Notes: generated from the letters alone by a model not told the origin. A stretch of DNA of 7,315 nt from Streptomyces griseus (GCA_943323705.2 CALPIT020000131.1:1-7315), one strand, 5' to 3'; positions 1 through 7,268 are shown, counted from the first letter of the stretch. Program-made: numbers and translations.

Positions 1-1197
1 CCTTTGTTTCATGCAGGCGCCTATTATGTGCAAGAGGCCAGCAGTATGTTTTTGGAGCAAGTGTTACAACAAACAGTTGATTTGAATACATCGATTAAAG
101 TATTGGATTTATGCGCTGCACCAGGAGGTAAATCTACATTGATACAATCATTGATTTCAAAAGATAGTTTGTTGTTAAGCAATGAAGTGATTAAAACCAG
201 AGTGAATGTGCTTGTTGAAAACATTACCAAATGGGGAGCTGCCAATGTTGTAGTGACGAATAATGACCCAAGAGATTTCCAAAGTCTAGATAGTTATTTT
301 GATGTGATTGTGGTAGATGCACCATGCAGTGGCAGTGGTTTGTTCAGAAAAGATCCTGATGCCATAAATGAATGGAGTTTGGATAATGTGGCGCTTTGTA
401 GTCAGCGCCAGCAAAGGATTTTGGCTGATGTAAAAGAGGCTTTAAAACAAGATGGTATTTTGATTTATTCCACTTGTTCTTATTCCAAAGCTGAAAATGA
501 AAATATTGCCGAATGGCTGATTACAGAAAACGGATTCGAATCTATACAACTTCAAATCAATCCCGAATGGAATATTATCGAAACCATTACAAAAGAAACT
601 AACGCTTATGGTTACCGTTTTTATCCCGATAAAGTAAAAGGCGAAGGATTCTTCATCGCCGCTTTTAAAAAAACAAACACAAATACAAACCTCAATCATC
701 CTCACTTTTTGGGGAAATTAATGGAGACTCCCAAGCATCAAACCCCCAAGAACAAAAGGCAAGCATCTTCCCCCTTTGGGGGAATTAAAGGGGGCTTTCA
801 AACTACAAACTGGCTTGCATCTAATGAACTTTCCCTCTTCCCCTGGAAAGACGACATCATTGCCTTCCCTGAAAATCTAATCAATGAAATTCCTGTGTTG
901 CAATCTGCTTTGTATATCAAAAAAGCAGGTGTCAATATGGGAAGTCTCATTCGCAATGAATTGATTCCTTCACATGAACTGGCGATGAGCACAATATTAA
1001 ATCCTGATATTACAGCTGTTTCGCTGGATTTGAATAAGGCCTTGCAATTCCTTAGGTTAGAGACGATAGAAAAGGATTTCAATGGTACGGGCTGGATGCT
1101 CATGAAATATGGAGGCTTGCCACTTGGGTTTGTCAAGGCCTTGCCCAATCGTATCAATAACTATTATCCACGCGAATGGAGGATTCTTAACAAGTGA
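1..1197 (+). CDS. rsmF: RsmF-like 16S rRNA (cytosine-C5) methyltransferase, 5'-truncated by the window edge
   Basis: This is a SAM-dependent NOL1/NOP2/Sun-family RNA m5C methyltransferase. The frame is open from base 1 with no stop, and the visible part starts inside a conserved block (YYVQEASSM, visible residues 8-16), so the true start and an N-terminal piece lie upstream. The TTG at position 4 is not a credible start. Visible motifs, counting base 1 as codon 1, are the SAM-binding LDLCAAPGGKS (35-45), motif IV DAPCSGSG with Cys109, and motif VI YSTCSY with Cys159. In this family the motif VI Cys is the nucleophile and the motif IV Cys helps release the product. The C-terminal part (about 268-397) has the RsmF-type RNA-binding extension, including IKKAGV, IPSHELA and a terminal NNYYPREWRI. 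By homology it would modify 16S rRNA in the cytoplasm; E. coli RsmF targets C1407, but the target here is inferred. Residues 241-266 between the domains are low-complexity and repeat-derived. RsmB is the main alternative, but the C-terminal extension favours RsmF. Confidence 0.9.
   Translation, partial: PLFHAGAYYVQEASSMFLEQVLQQTVDLNTSIKVLDLCAAPGGKSTLIQSLISKDSLLLSNEVIKTRVNVLVENITKWGAANVVVTNNDPRDFQSLDSYFDVIVVDAPCSGSGLFRKDPDAINEWSLDNVALCSQRQQRILADVKEALKQDGILIYSTCSYSKAENENIAEWLITENGFESIQLQINPEWNIIETITKETNAYGYRFYPDKVKGEGFFIAAFKKTNTNTNLNHPHFLGKLMETPKHQTPKNKRQASSPFGGIKGGFQTTNWLASNELSLFPWKDDIIAFPENLINEIPVLQSALYIKKAGVNMGSLIRNELIPSHELAMSTILNPDITAVSLDLNKALQFLRLETIEKDFNGTGWMLMKYGGLPLGFVKALPNRINNYYPREWRILNK
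770..798. repeat. Palindromic C/G-run repeat inside the rsmF-like reading frame
   Basis: The element has a run of five C, TTT, five G, AATT, AAA, five G, then CTTT. CCCCCTTT (770-777) pairs perfectly with AAAGGGGG (787-794), an 8-bp stem; CCCCCTTTGGGGG (770-782) is itself a smaller palindrome. It is read in frame as SSPFGGIKGGF (visible residues 256-266). A second C-run (743-747) follows another AAGCATC heptamer (733-739; also 761-767), so the repeat-derived segment may reach back to about 733 or further. Similar C-run/G-run palindromes are familiar in Bacteroidota intergenic DNA; that this one is an insertion is inferred. Confidence 0.7.
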
Positions 1198-1416
1198 TAC
1201 TATTTTAATTACAATTTTGTCCATAATTTACATGTATTATGCCGATATGATAGCTGTTTGGGACAATTCATGGGACCATTACAGATATCCAATCGGTGTA
1301 ATACATTTTTAAACCAACTAATTTCCTCATATTTGCAATGCCTTTTTTATAAGTGTATTATGATAATCGATTGTATTCCGGCAACTATTATTTTAATGAA
1401 CTAAAGCCAAAAACGA

Positions 1417-2505
1417 ATGAAAAATTTACTCTTTATCCTTTTGCTTTTTCCTGTGTTAGTTTTTGCTCAAAAAACTTACAAGGTTGGTCCAAAAGAAACA
1501 TTGTTCTCAATCGGACGTATAGTGAACGTTCATCCCAGAGAATTGGCTGAATTTAATAACATTCCATTTGAAAATGGTGTGAAAGTAGGACAAGTATTAA
1601 AAATTCCTACTGATAAAAAAATGGCTCCCTTAACGGATCCTACACCTACTTCAACAACGGCTCCTGTTGTCACACCACCTGTAACACCTACAGTTCCTGT
1701 TGCAAAGCCCATCCCTACAACACCCACAGTAACAAAACCCGCAACCACTCCGGTAGTTCAAAATACAAAACCTGCTGTGTCATCAGACATGGTAGCCATA
1801 TATCATAAAGTACAAAAGAAAGAAACTTTATTTCAAATTTCTCAAAATGCAAATGCTAGCATCGACGATATCAAAAAATGGAACAAACTAACAGTTGATG
1901 GTGTAAATGAAGGCGCTAATTTAATTGTAGGATATAAAAAAAGAGGAACAGAAACACCAGCTAAAACTAACACAACTACCGTAGCTGTTGTTACACCTGA
2001 AACTACAAAGCCGGTTGTTAAACCCGCTGTTGTTGAAAAACCAGCTCAAACTGCTGTGCCGCCAACGCCAACAAAACCTGCAGTAGCTGATAAACCTGTA
2101 GTAGTTGCTGCACCTGTAGTTACTCCACCTGTTGTTGCAGAAGCTAAGCCCCAAACAAACAGCTCAGCCATTGTTAGAAATTTCAATGGAGGTTCATTTG
2201 GTATTTCTTATGGTTCACAACATAGTGGTAATCCTCCTGCTACTTCAGAAACAGGTGTTGCTGCGATTTTTAAAAGTACGAGTGGATGGAATGACGGAAA
2301 ATATTATTGTTTGCATAACACAGCACCTGCTGGTTCTATCATAAAAATCACATCAAAGAATACACAGAAGTTCGTTTATGCGAAGGTGTTAGATGTGATA
2401 CCTGATTTAAAACAAAATGAAGGGCTGCTTATCCGATTGAGCAATGCCGCTGCTGATGAGCTAGGCGTGTCTGCTGAAACATTTAATGTTACTTTAAATT
2501 ACTAA
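1417..2505 (+). CDS. Secreted double-LysM protein with C-terminal RlpA-like double-psi beta-barrel
   Basis: This is a predicted exported peptidoglycan-binding protein of 362 residues. Residues 1-17 form a short Sec signal peptide (hydrophobic core LLFILLLFPVLV, likely cut after VFA before Gln18). LysM 1 lies at about 20-63 (YKVGPKETLFSIGR), LysM 2 at about 128-172 (YHKVQKKETLFQIS). They are separated and followed by Pro/Thr/Val/Lys-rich linkers (about 66-122 and 176-248). The C-terminal domain (about 278-361) resembles the RlpA/DPBB fold: CLHNTAPAGSIIKIT matches the RlpA segment with a conserved His (His300), and VYAKVLDVIPD matches the segment with the conserved Asp (Asp326), followed by LSNAAADELG. 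RlpA proteins in other bacteria are septal lytic transglycosylases acting on glycans without peptides. Both polar residues remain here, but activity is unproven and a structural role is possible. The ATG at 1417 directly precedes the signal peptide. The 219-bp AT-rich gap upstream probably holds the promoter, though none is clear. The next gene starts 9 bp downstream, suggesting co-transcription. Confidence 0.85.
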   Translation: MKNLLFILLLFPVLVFAQKTYKVGPKETLFSIGRIVNVHPRELAEFNNIPFENGVKVGQVLKIPTDKKMAPLTDPTPTSTTAPVVTPPVTPTVPVAKPIPTTPTVTKPATTPVVQNTKPAVSSDMVAIYHKVQKKETLFQISQNANASIDDIKKWNKLTVDGVNEGANLIVGYKKRGTETPAKTNTTTVAVVTPETTKPVVKPAVVEKPAQTAVPPTPTKPAVADKPVVVAAPVVTPPVVAEAKPQTNSSAIVRNFNGGSFGISYGSQHSGNPPATSETGVAAIFKSTSGWNDGKYYCLHNTAPAGSIIKITSKNTQKFVYAKVLDVIPDLKQNEGLLIRLSNAAADELGVSAETFNVTLNY

Positions 2506-2514
2506 TCTATCAAG

Positions 2515-3687
2515 ATGAAAAAATCAATATTATTACTCGTTGCTTTTTGTAACGCTGCTTTTTTATTTGCACAAGACGACAAATCTCAAGATATTTCTCC
2601 TGATGCTTCGGGCGTGAAAGCCATTGCCGGGGAATCGTTTATCGGTGCTAAGAAAAACAGCGCCACCAAAATTAAAGATCAAGAAAGAACAAACACTTGC
2701 TGGTCTTTTGCCACAACTTCTCTTGTAGAATCTCAAGCCATTAAAAATAAACTGGGTGCTTACGATTTGAGTGAGATGTTTACCGTTAGAAATATCTACA
2801 TTGAAAAAGCGAAGAATTATGTTTTACGTCAGGGACATGCACAATTCAGCGAAGGTGGTCTAGGACATGATGTAATTCGTGCTTATGCAGAGTATGGTGC
2901 CGTACCGGATCAAGTGTACAACGGTTTGGTAAATGGTGATAAAGTGTATGACCATCAGGAATTGTTCAAGGAATTGAAAAAATATCTCGACAGTACTTTA
3001 AAAACAAAAGGGCATCCTTTATCCGCAGACTGGATGCCAGGTTTCAACAAAATTTTGGATAAAAACATGGGCCCCTTACCCCAGCAATTTGTTTACAACA
3101 ACAGAAAATATACACCTCACAGTTTTGCCAAAACATCTTTGAAATTTAATGCCGATGATTATGTACACATCACTTCGTTTACACATCATCCTTTTTACAG
3201 TCCTTTCATTTTAGAAGTACCTGATAATTTCAGTAATGGGGCTTATTTCAATATTCCTTTGAATGAAATGATTGATGTGGTAAAGAATGCAGTGAACAGC
3301 GGCTACACGGTGCTGTGGGATGCTGACGTAAGTAACAATGGTTTTAATGCCAAAAAAGGAATGGCATTGAACATCAAAGCTGATGAAAATGTAAATACTG
3401 CTTTCGCCAATCCTGATTTTAAAGAAGAAACTTACACTCAAAATACAAGACAGCAATTATTTGAAAACCTCACTACACAAGACGATCATTTAATGCATAT
3501 TGTTGGAATAGAAAAATCCAAAGAAGGCAAAACATTTTTTATCGTCAAAAATTCATGGGGCGAAACCGGTCCCTACGGTGGATATGTTCATGTGTCGGAA
3601 GCTTATTTTGCAGTGAATACGATTAGCTTGGTGGTGCCGAAAGCGACTGTGGGAGTGGGGTTGAGAGAGAAGATGAATGTAAAATAA
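2515..3687 (+). CDS. Secreted C1-family cysteine peptidase, PepC/bleomycin hydrolase-like aminopeptidase
   Basis: This 390-residue papain-fold peptidase has a signal peptide (about 1-19, ending LFA before Gln20), so it should act in the periplasm or outside, unlike cytoplasmic PepC and bleomycin hydrolase. The catalytic set is complete: oxyanion Gln56 and nucleophile Cys62 in DQERTNTCWSFA, His325 in DDHLMH, and Asn346 in VKNSWGE. The stretch after the Cys (DLSEMFTVRNIYIEKA, then FSEGGLGHDVIRAYAEYGAVP) is diagnostic for the PepC/BLMH subgroup rather than papain itself. Members remove N-terminal amino acids from peptides and often form hexamers with the active sites inside. Length fits Bacteroidota secreted homologues of about 400 residues, shorter than the roughly 450 of cytoplasmic forms. 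The ATG at 2515 follows the LysM gene stop by 9 bp, so the two probably share a transcript; a role in envelope peptide turnover is inferred. The stop codon straddles the junction of a 14-bp tandem duplication, so the last residues (MNVK) may be recent. Confidence 0.9.
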   Translation: MKKSILLLVAFCNAAFLFAQDDKSQDISPDASGVKAIAGESFIGAKKNSATKIKDQERTNTCWSFATTSLVESQAIKNKLGAYDLSEMFTVRNIYIEKAKNYVLRQGHAQFSEGGLGHDVIRAYAEYGAVPDQVYNGLVNGDKVYDHQELFKELKKYLDSTLKTKGHPLSADWMPGFNKILDKNMGPLPQQFVYNNRKYTPHSFAKTSLKFNADDYVHITSFTHHPFYSPFILEVPDNFSNGAYFNIPLNEMIDVVKNAVNSGYTVLWDADVSNNGFNAKKGMALNIKADENVNTAFANPDFKEETYTQNTRQQLFENLTTQDDHLMHIVGIEKSKEGKTFFIVKNSWGETGPYGGYVHVSEAYFAVNTISLVVPKATVGVGLREKMNVK

Positions 3688-3712
3688 TGAATGTAAAATA
3701 TCCAATGTAAAA
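3673..3712. repeat. 14-bp perfect tandem duplication across the peptidase stop, plus a partial third copy
   Basis: ATGAATGTAAAATA occurs at 3673-3686 and again directly at 3687-3700, with no mismatch. After TCC, a partial copy AATGTAAAA follows at 3704-3712. The first copy encodes the final MNVK, and the TAA stop (3685-3687) is made of the last two bases of copy one and the first base of copy two. The pattern fits a slippage duplication. Confidence 0.85.
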
Positions 3713-3718
3713 CTGTGT

Positions 3719-3750
3719 TTTAGGAAATGAAATTTTCATATACTCCTAAA
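3719..3750 (+). terminator. Possible AT-rich terminator hairpin after the LysM-peptidase unit
   Basis: TTTAGGA (3719-3725) pairs with TCCTAAA (3744-3750), and the interior holds a second nested inverted repeat, ATGAAA (3727-3732) with TTTCAT (3734-3739). Together these give a long imperfect stem starting 31 bases after the peptidase stop. The stem is low in GC and is followed by TAATACGTTTAAA, not a clean T-run, so termination is only plausible. It could also be a regulatory palindrome. Confidence 0.35.
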
Positions 3751-3781
3751 TAATACGTTTAAATACCAATTAAAGCATAAC

Positions 3782-3833
3782 AAACCAGCAAAGCGATTTA
3801 AACCATTAAACCAGCGTAGCGTATTAAACTTTA
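3782..3833. repeat. Two degenerate 26-bp direct repeats upstream of the sensor kinase
   Basis: Copies begin at 3782 and 3808 with AAACCAGC, then share AGCG and TTAAAC. Over the first 22 bases, 18 match. They end about 30 bp before the kinase start at 3863. They could be tandem binding sites for a regulator or part of a dispersed intergenic repeat; the sequence alone does not decide. Confidence 0.6.
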
Positions 3834-3862
3834 AACGCCAAATAACAAACATTCTCCCCCGA

Positions 3863-6800
3863 ATGATTCCCAAAAAAAGACATATCCAAAAACTACTGTT
3901 GCTATTGGCATTTGTTGCTATTGGTTTTTTCTCTTACGCGCAAGACTTTATTTCCAATCAAAAATACATCATCACCAAACGCATGATTTCCATGGAAGAT
4001 GGACTGCCTTCGCGAATGATTCTAGATGCAATACAAGACAGATACGGTTTTATGTGGTTTGCCACCGCCAATGGACTCTGCCGTTATGATGGCCATTTCT
4101 TTAAAATTTTTAATACCCAGAACGCACCTTTTTCAACCAATGCCATTACCAGATTGGCAATGGATTCAAAAAATAATTTGTTCATACAGTCTACCCTAAA
4201 CTATGGTTCTACCAATCCCATGAACAGTTATCAGGTGCTTGATTTAAATACCTATCAATTTAAAAAATTAAATGAGGCGTTATCGAATATGCCTTTTAAA
4301 GAAGATGAGTTGAAACTCATGAGTCATGATGAGTTGGGTAGTATATTTTTCGCTACAGATAAGCCTTGTAAAATATGGCAGTACACTTTATCTTCATCCT
4401 TTGTGCTTCGTGCAAATCTTACCAAAACAAATACAGGCGATATTTCTGAAAGCCAGTTGCTATCACGAATGAATACTATAAATGACTGTATAGTATATTA
4501 CGATAATCAAAATCAATGTTATTTGATACGCGGGAATTGGGCTCCTTTACTTATAAATAGTACGCAAAAAACGGCGGGTGTTTTGGGTGATAAGCAATTT
4601 ATATTCTATGATGATTCTTTGAAAACATATCTGACCGTTGATTCTTTAGGAAATAAATCAAAATTGTCAAACACTTCAGTTGTTGCATCAACGAATATGA
4701 ATTTGGTGAATTACATAGGCCCATCTCAGTTGTTTAAATCTGAGCAATACAATTATTATTTGCTGAAAGAAAATCAATGGATAGAGATTTTCAATGCCAT
4801 TGAACAAAAGAATTTGGGCTATTTCGGGGTACCCAGTTATTGTGAAGATCGCAATGGTAATTACTGGTTATGTACAGACAAAGGCGTCTATCAGGTCAAT
4901 ATCCGAAAGAATCAATTTGAACATTTATTTTCAAATGCGCTGTTAAACCAAATTGGCAATGCTCCGGTAAGAAATATTTATGTAGATCAAAATCGGTACG
5001 GCGAAAAACAAATTCTGGCTATGGTTAATAGCCAATTGAGGATAAAAGAAAAAGAGGAGCGTGCATTTGTAGATATTAATGGATCAACGCTTTTAAAGAA
5101 AAAGGATTGGCTTTATGCAGGAGGTTTTCCGATGTCAAAGTATAATCTTGTCAGCGGTAAAACGATGAAATACACATATGAAATCATTGGAGACGTATGG
5201 TCAATGGCCGATTATTCGGATTCTTTGATTTTAGTCGGAGGTAGTTCAGGTATCATCGTTTTTAATACACAATCAAATGTTTCAAGACTAGTAACGTATG
5301 CTCAAAAAAATATTCCATCTCCTGTAAATGTTTATCGAATTACCAAAACAAAATCAAAAGATTGGATAGCCGTGGCTGAAAATGGTATTTATTTAATCAA
5401 TGATCATGCTGTTATTTATAATTATTTTGGTAAGGAACAACAACTTATAGATTTTCGTTTACCCTTTACCGGTATTTTTGATTTATATGAAGATAAAGAA
5501 GGCGTTGCTTGGTTGGCGATGAATGGAGATGGATTGATTCGCTGGAACTGGAATGCCTCGCACCCAATCGCTTCCGAAAACTTTAAAAAATTCACGATTG
5601 AAGACGGTTTGTCCGACAATATTTTGTATCGTATTGAAGAAGACAATAACAAAAACTTTTGGATCAGCAGTTATAGTGGTTTGGTGAAATTTAATAAGGA
5701 TAATTATTCTACTAGAATATATCGAACAAAAGATGGCCTTGTGAATACTGAATTCAATCGTATCTCCTCGTTTAAAGATGAAGATGGAATTATCTATTTC
5801 GGCGGACAAAATGGAATCGATGCATTTGATCCGGCTACTATGAATGAGGATTCAAAAGAAAGTTCAGTTCCATTTCAATTGGTAGGCTTATCAAAATTTT
5901 CATCAGCGAAAGACACACTAGTAGAAATATCCAAGGAATTAAAAACGCAGAATGAAATCATCATGAATGTGGGTGATAAATTCTTAACCATGTCTTATTC
6001 CTTACTTGATTTTCAAAATCGGCCACATCGGTATGCTTATCGTATTGATGGTATTGATAAAGACTGGAACTATGTGAATGAAAATGTAATTCGAATCAGC
6101 AGCTTACCTTATGGAAATTTTAAATTACACATCAAAGCTCAATTAGAATCGGGCAATTGGAATGAACAAGAGATTCTGATTCCAATTCATGTACTCAAGC
6201 CTTTCTATTTGGAAAGTATGTTCATAGTATTCGCATCTTTATTGTTTGTTTTGTTTGTTTATTTGATTATTCTTTATCGTACTCGTAAGTTTAAAAAAGA
6301 CAGCCTCATCCTCGAGCAAAAAGTACAGCAAAGAACAGAAAGTTTGAACAAGGCACTTTCTGAAAAAGAAATACTACTGACAGAAATTCATCATCGTGTA
6401 AAGAACAACCTTCAAGTAATCAGCGGGTTGCTGGAATTGAGAAAATCAGGAATTGAAGATGAAAAAGGAATGGCAGCTTTCAATGAAAGTCAGAGCGGTA
6501 TTATGAGCATCGCCATGATACATGAGTTGCTCTATCAAAATGAAAATGTGGGCAAACTGGAATTCAATGTGATTTTAAATAACATCATCAGTAATGTGGC
6601 GCAATTGTTCGGAAGGGAAGACAGGAAAATAATATTTGAAATACTGCCAAATGATTTTGTGTTTAACATCAACACAACTGTAACGCTTGGTCTGATCATG
6701 AATGAATTACTCACCAATGCATACAAATATCTTCCAGCCCATCAGAAAAATAAAGTAGTTGTAAGCGTAATGAAATTGAATAAAAACTCATTTCAATTGA

Positions 6801-6967
6801 TATTTCACGATAACGGACCTGGACTGCCTTCTGATATTGATTTTGATGCGCTAGAAACCATTGGCTTTTCGATAATAAAAAGCTTGGTCAAGCAATTGCA
6901 TGGAAGCTTAGCTTATGAGTATGAGCAGGGTAGTAAATTTGTGATAGATTTTGAAGATAATGGGTAA
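3863..6967 (+). CDS. Propeller-type sensor histidine kinase (Reg_prop, Y_Y_Y, TM, HisKA_2, HATPase_c)
   Basis: This is a 1034-residue membrane sensor kinase of the Bacteroidota 'two-component regulator propeller' type. Residues 1-26 are a Sec signal peptide (hydrophobic core LLLLLAFVAIGFF, ending SYAQ). Residues about 40-690 form the periplasmic propeller region; clear Reg_prop repeats are DGLPSRMI...WFATANGLCRYDG (46-75), ED..GNYWLCTDKGVYQV, EDKEGVAWLAMNGDGLIRW and DGLSDNILYRIEED (from 581). The Y_Y_Y domain is at about 697-782, a TM helix at about 786-806, then a coiled-coil-like linker. HisKA_2 begins near 838 with EIHHRVKNNLQ; His844 best fits the phosphoacceptor, His843 being its neighbour. 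HATPase motifs are the N box MNELLTNA (946-953), G1 DNGPGLP (983-989) and G2 TIGFSIIK (from 999). The protein ends with the ATPase domain, with no receiver or DNA-binding domain, so phosphate must pass to a separate regulator, not seen here. Ligand is unknown; some relatives sense glycans, but no PUL genes are nearby. The ATG at 3863 is the one that gives the signal peptide. Confidence 0.95.
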   Translation: MIPKKRHIQKLLLLLAFVAIGFFSYAQDFISNQKYIITKRMISMEDGLPSRMILDAIQDRYGFMWFATANGLCRYDGHFFKIFNTQNAPFSTNAITRLAMDSKNNLFIQSTLNYGSTNPMNSYQVLDLNTYQFKKLNEALSNMPFKEDELKLMSHDELGSIFFATDKPCKIWQYTLSSSFVLRANLTKTNTGDISESQLLSRMNTINDCIVYYDNQNQCYLIRGNWAPLLINSTQKTAGVLGDKQFIFYDDSLKTYLTVDSLGNKSKLSNTSVVASTNMNLVNYIGPSQLFKSEQYNYYLLKENQWIEIFNAIEQKNLGYFGVPSYCEDRNGNYWLCTDKGVYQVNIRKNQFEHLFSNALLNQIGNAPVRNIYVDQNRYGEKQILAMVNSQLRIKEKEERAFVDINGSTLLKKKDWLYAGGFPMSKYNLVSGKTMKYTYEIIGDVWSMADYSDSLILVGGSSGIIVFNTQSNVSRLVTYAQKNIPSPVNVYRITKTKSKDWIAVAENGIYLINDHAVIYNYFGKEQQLIDFRLPFTGIFDLYEDKEGVAWLAMNGDGLIRWNWNASHPIASENFKKFTIEDGLSDNILYRIEEDNNKNFWISSYSGLVKFNKDNYSTRIYRTKDGLVNTEFNRISSFKDEDGIIYFGGQNGIDAFDPATMNEDSKESSVPFQLVGLSKFSSAKDTLVEISKELKTQNEIIMNVGDKFLTMSYSLLDFQNRPHRYAYRIDGIDKDWNYVNENVIRISSLPYGNFKLHIKAQLESGNWNEQEILIPIHVLKPFYLESMFIVFASLLFVLFVYLIILYRTRKFKKDSLILEQKVQQRTESLNKALSEKEILLTEIHHRVKNNLQVISGLLELRKSGIEDEKGMAAFNESQSGIMSIAMIHELLYQNENVGKLEFNVILNNIISNVAQLFGREDRKIIFEILPNDFVFNINTTVTLGLIMNELLTNAYKYLPAHQKNKVVVSVMKLNKNSFQLIFHDNGPGLPSDIDFDALETIGFSIIKSLVKQLHGSLAYEYEQGSKFVIDFEDNG

Positions 6968-6977
6968 TGGTTTCTCC

Positions 6978-6999
6978 GCCCACCGTTGAAACGGTGGGC
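6978..6999 (+). terminator. GC-rich hairpin just after the kinase gene (first copy of the CCCACCG palindrome)
   Basis: GCCCACCGT (6978-6986) pairs with ACGGTGGGC (6991-6999) around a TGAA loop, a 9-bp perfect stem starting 11 bases after the kinase stop. No T-run follows (AAATTAAAAT instead), so it is not a standard intrinsic terminator by itself, but it could protect the transcript 3' end or work with the T-tract hairpin at 7056. The same palindrome recurs at 7087 and 7277, where only 8 bp pair. Confidence 0.45.
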
Positions 7000-7055
7000 T
7001 AAATTAAAATATTGGCGCCGGTGTTCCGCAGGGCACTGGTGTCTATACAGAACTA

Positions 7056-7078
7056 TAGGACTCTGTCCTGGTTTTTTT
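7056..7078 (+). terminator. Hairpin plus T-tract, intrinsic-terminator-like (repeat copy 1)
   Basis: TAGGAC (7056-7061) pairs with GTCCTG (7065-7070), including one T-G wobble, around loop TCT; one G and then seven T follow (7072-7078). On the + strand this has the form of a factor-independent terminator, about 90 bases after the kinase stop, and is the best termination candidate for that gene. The stem is short (6 bp), so strength is uncertain. Confidence 0.5.
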
Positions 7079-7140
7079 CTACTTCACCCACCGTTGAAAC
7101 GGTGGGCTAAAATAAAATATCGCTCTTTCTTCTCAGCAAT

Positions 7141-7156
7141 GTCTCCTGAAAGGGAC
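7141..7156. repeat. Small hairpin module GTC(T)CCT-GAA-AGGGAC
   Basis: GTC plus CCT pairs with AGGGAC around a GAA loop, giving six pairs with one unpaired T at 7144. Removing that T gives a perfect palindrome, so this may be a slightly decayed copy of a perfect ancestral one. It lies in the 61-bp block present between hairpin copies 2 and 3 and absent between copies 1 and 2. Confidence 0.45.
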
Positions 7157-7242
7157 GTTGCGTTGGTAGGGTATTTATAGCCATCGTTGGTGTTGCCCCC
7201 AAAAGGTTACTTTTTTGCAGGGCATGGTGTCTGTATAGAACT

Positions 7243-7268
7243 ACAGGATTTTGTCCTGTTGTTTTTTT
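7243..7268 (+). terminator. Hairpin plus T-tract, intrinsic-terminator-like (repeat copy 2)
   Basis: ACAGGAT (7243-7249) pairs with GTCCTGT (7253-7259), with one T-G wobble, around loop TTT; TG and then seven T follow (7262-7268). It is the counterpart of the hairpin at 7056-7078. Several bases differ between the two copies, yet the stem can form in both. Immediately upstream, AAAAG (7201-7205) and CTTTT (7210-7214) form another small stem seen only in this copy. Confidence 0.5.

Noticed and set aside
1328..1335. CATATTTG as a Bacteroidota -7 promoter element (TAnnTTTG) for the LysM gene
   Set aside because: It matches 7 of 8 positions but no TTG-type -33 element is found at the proper distance upstream, and such partial matches are common in AT-rich DNA. 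CAATTTTG near 1211 is no better.
1233..1362. Repeated TGTATTATG at 1233-1241 and 1354-1362 in the gap before the LysM gene
   Set aside because: Nine bases in AT-rich DNA can recur by chance, and the flanks do not align convincingly. No clear operator structure results.
1353..1550. 65-codon + strand open frame overlapping the start of the LysM gene
   Set aside because: It is out of frame with the LysM gene, whose signal peptide and LysM motif are unmistakable. It is a shadow frame.
1621..2154. Pro/Thr/Val-rich repeats in the LysM gene as a possible DNA repeat or recombination hotspot
   Set aside because: The repetition is of amino-acid composition; no long exact DNA repeat is seen. Such linkers are normal in LysM proteins.
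5483..5809. 108-codon minus-strand frame within the kinase gene (and other minus-strand frames at 798-1157 and 442-705)
   Set aside because: All are antisense to genes with strong protein-level motifs and show no recognisable family, start context or compositional sign of coding.
6986..7180. 64-codon + strand open frame in the 3' intergenic region
   Set aside because: It lies entirely in the repeat cluster, includes the two hairpins and a T-tract, and its peptide repeats LKRWAK-type text only because the DNA repeats. It has no domain-like composition and no start context.
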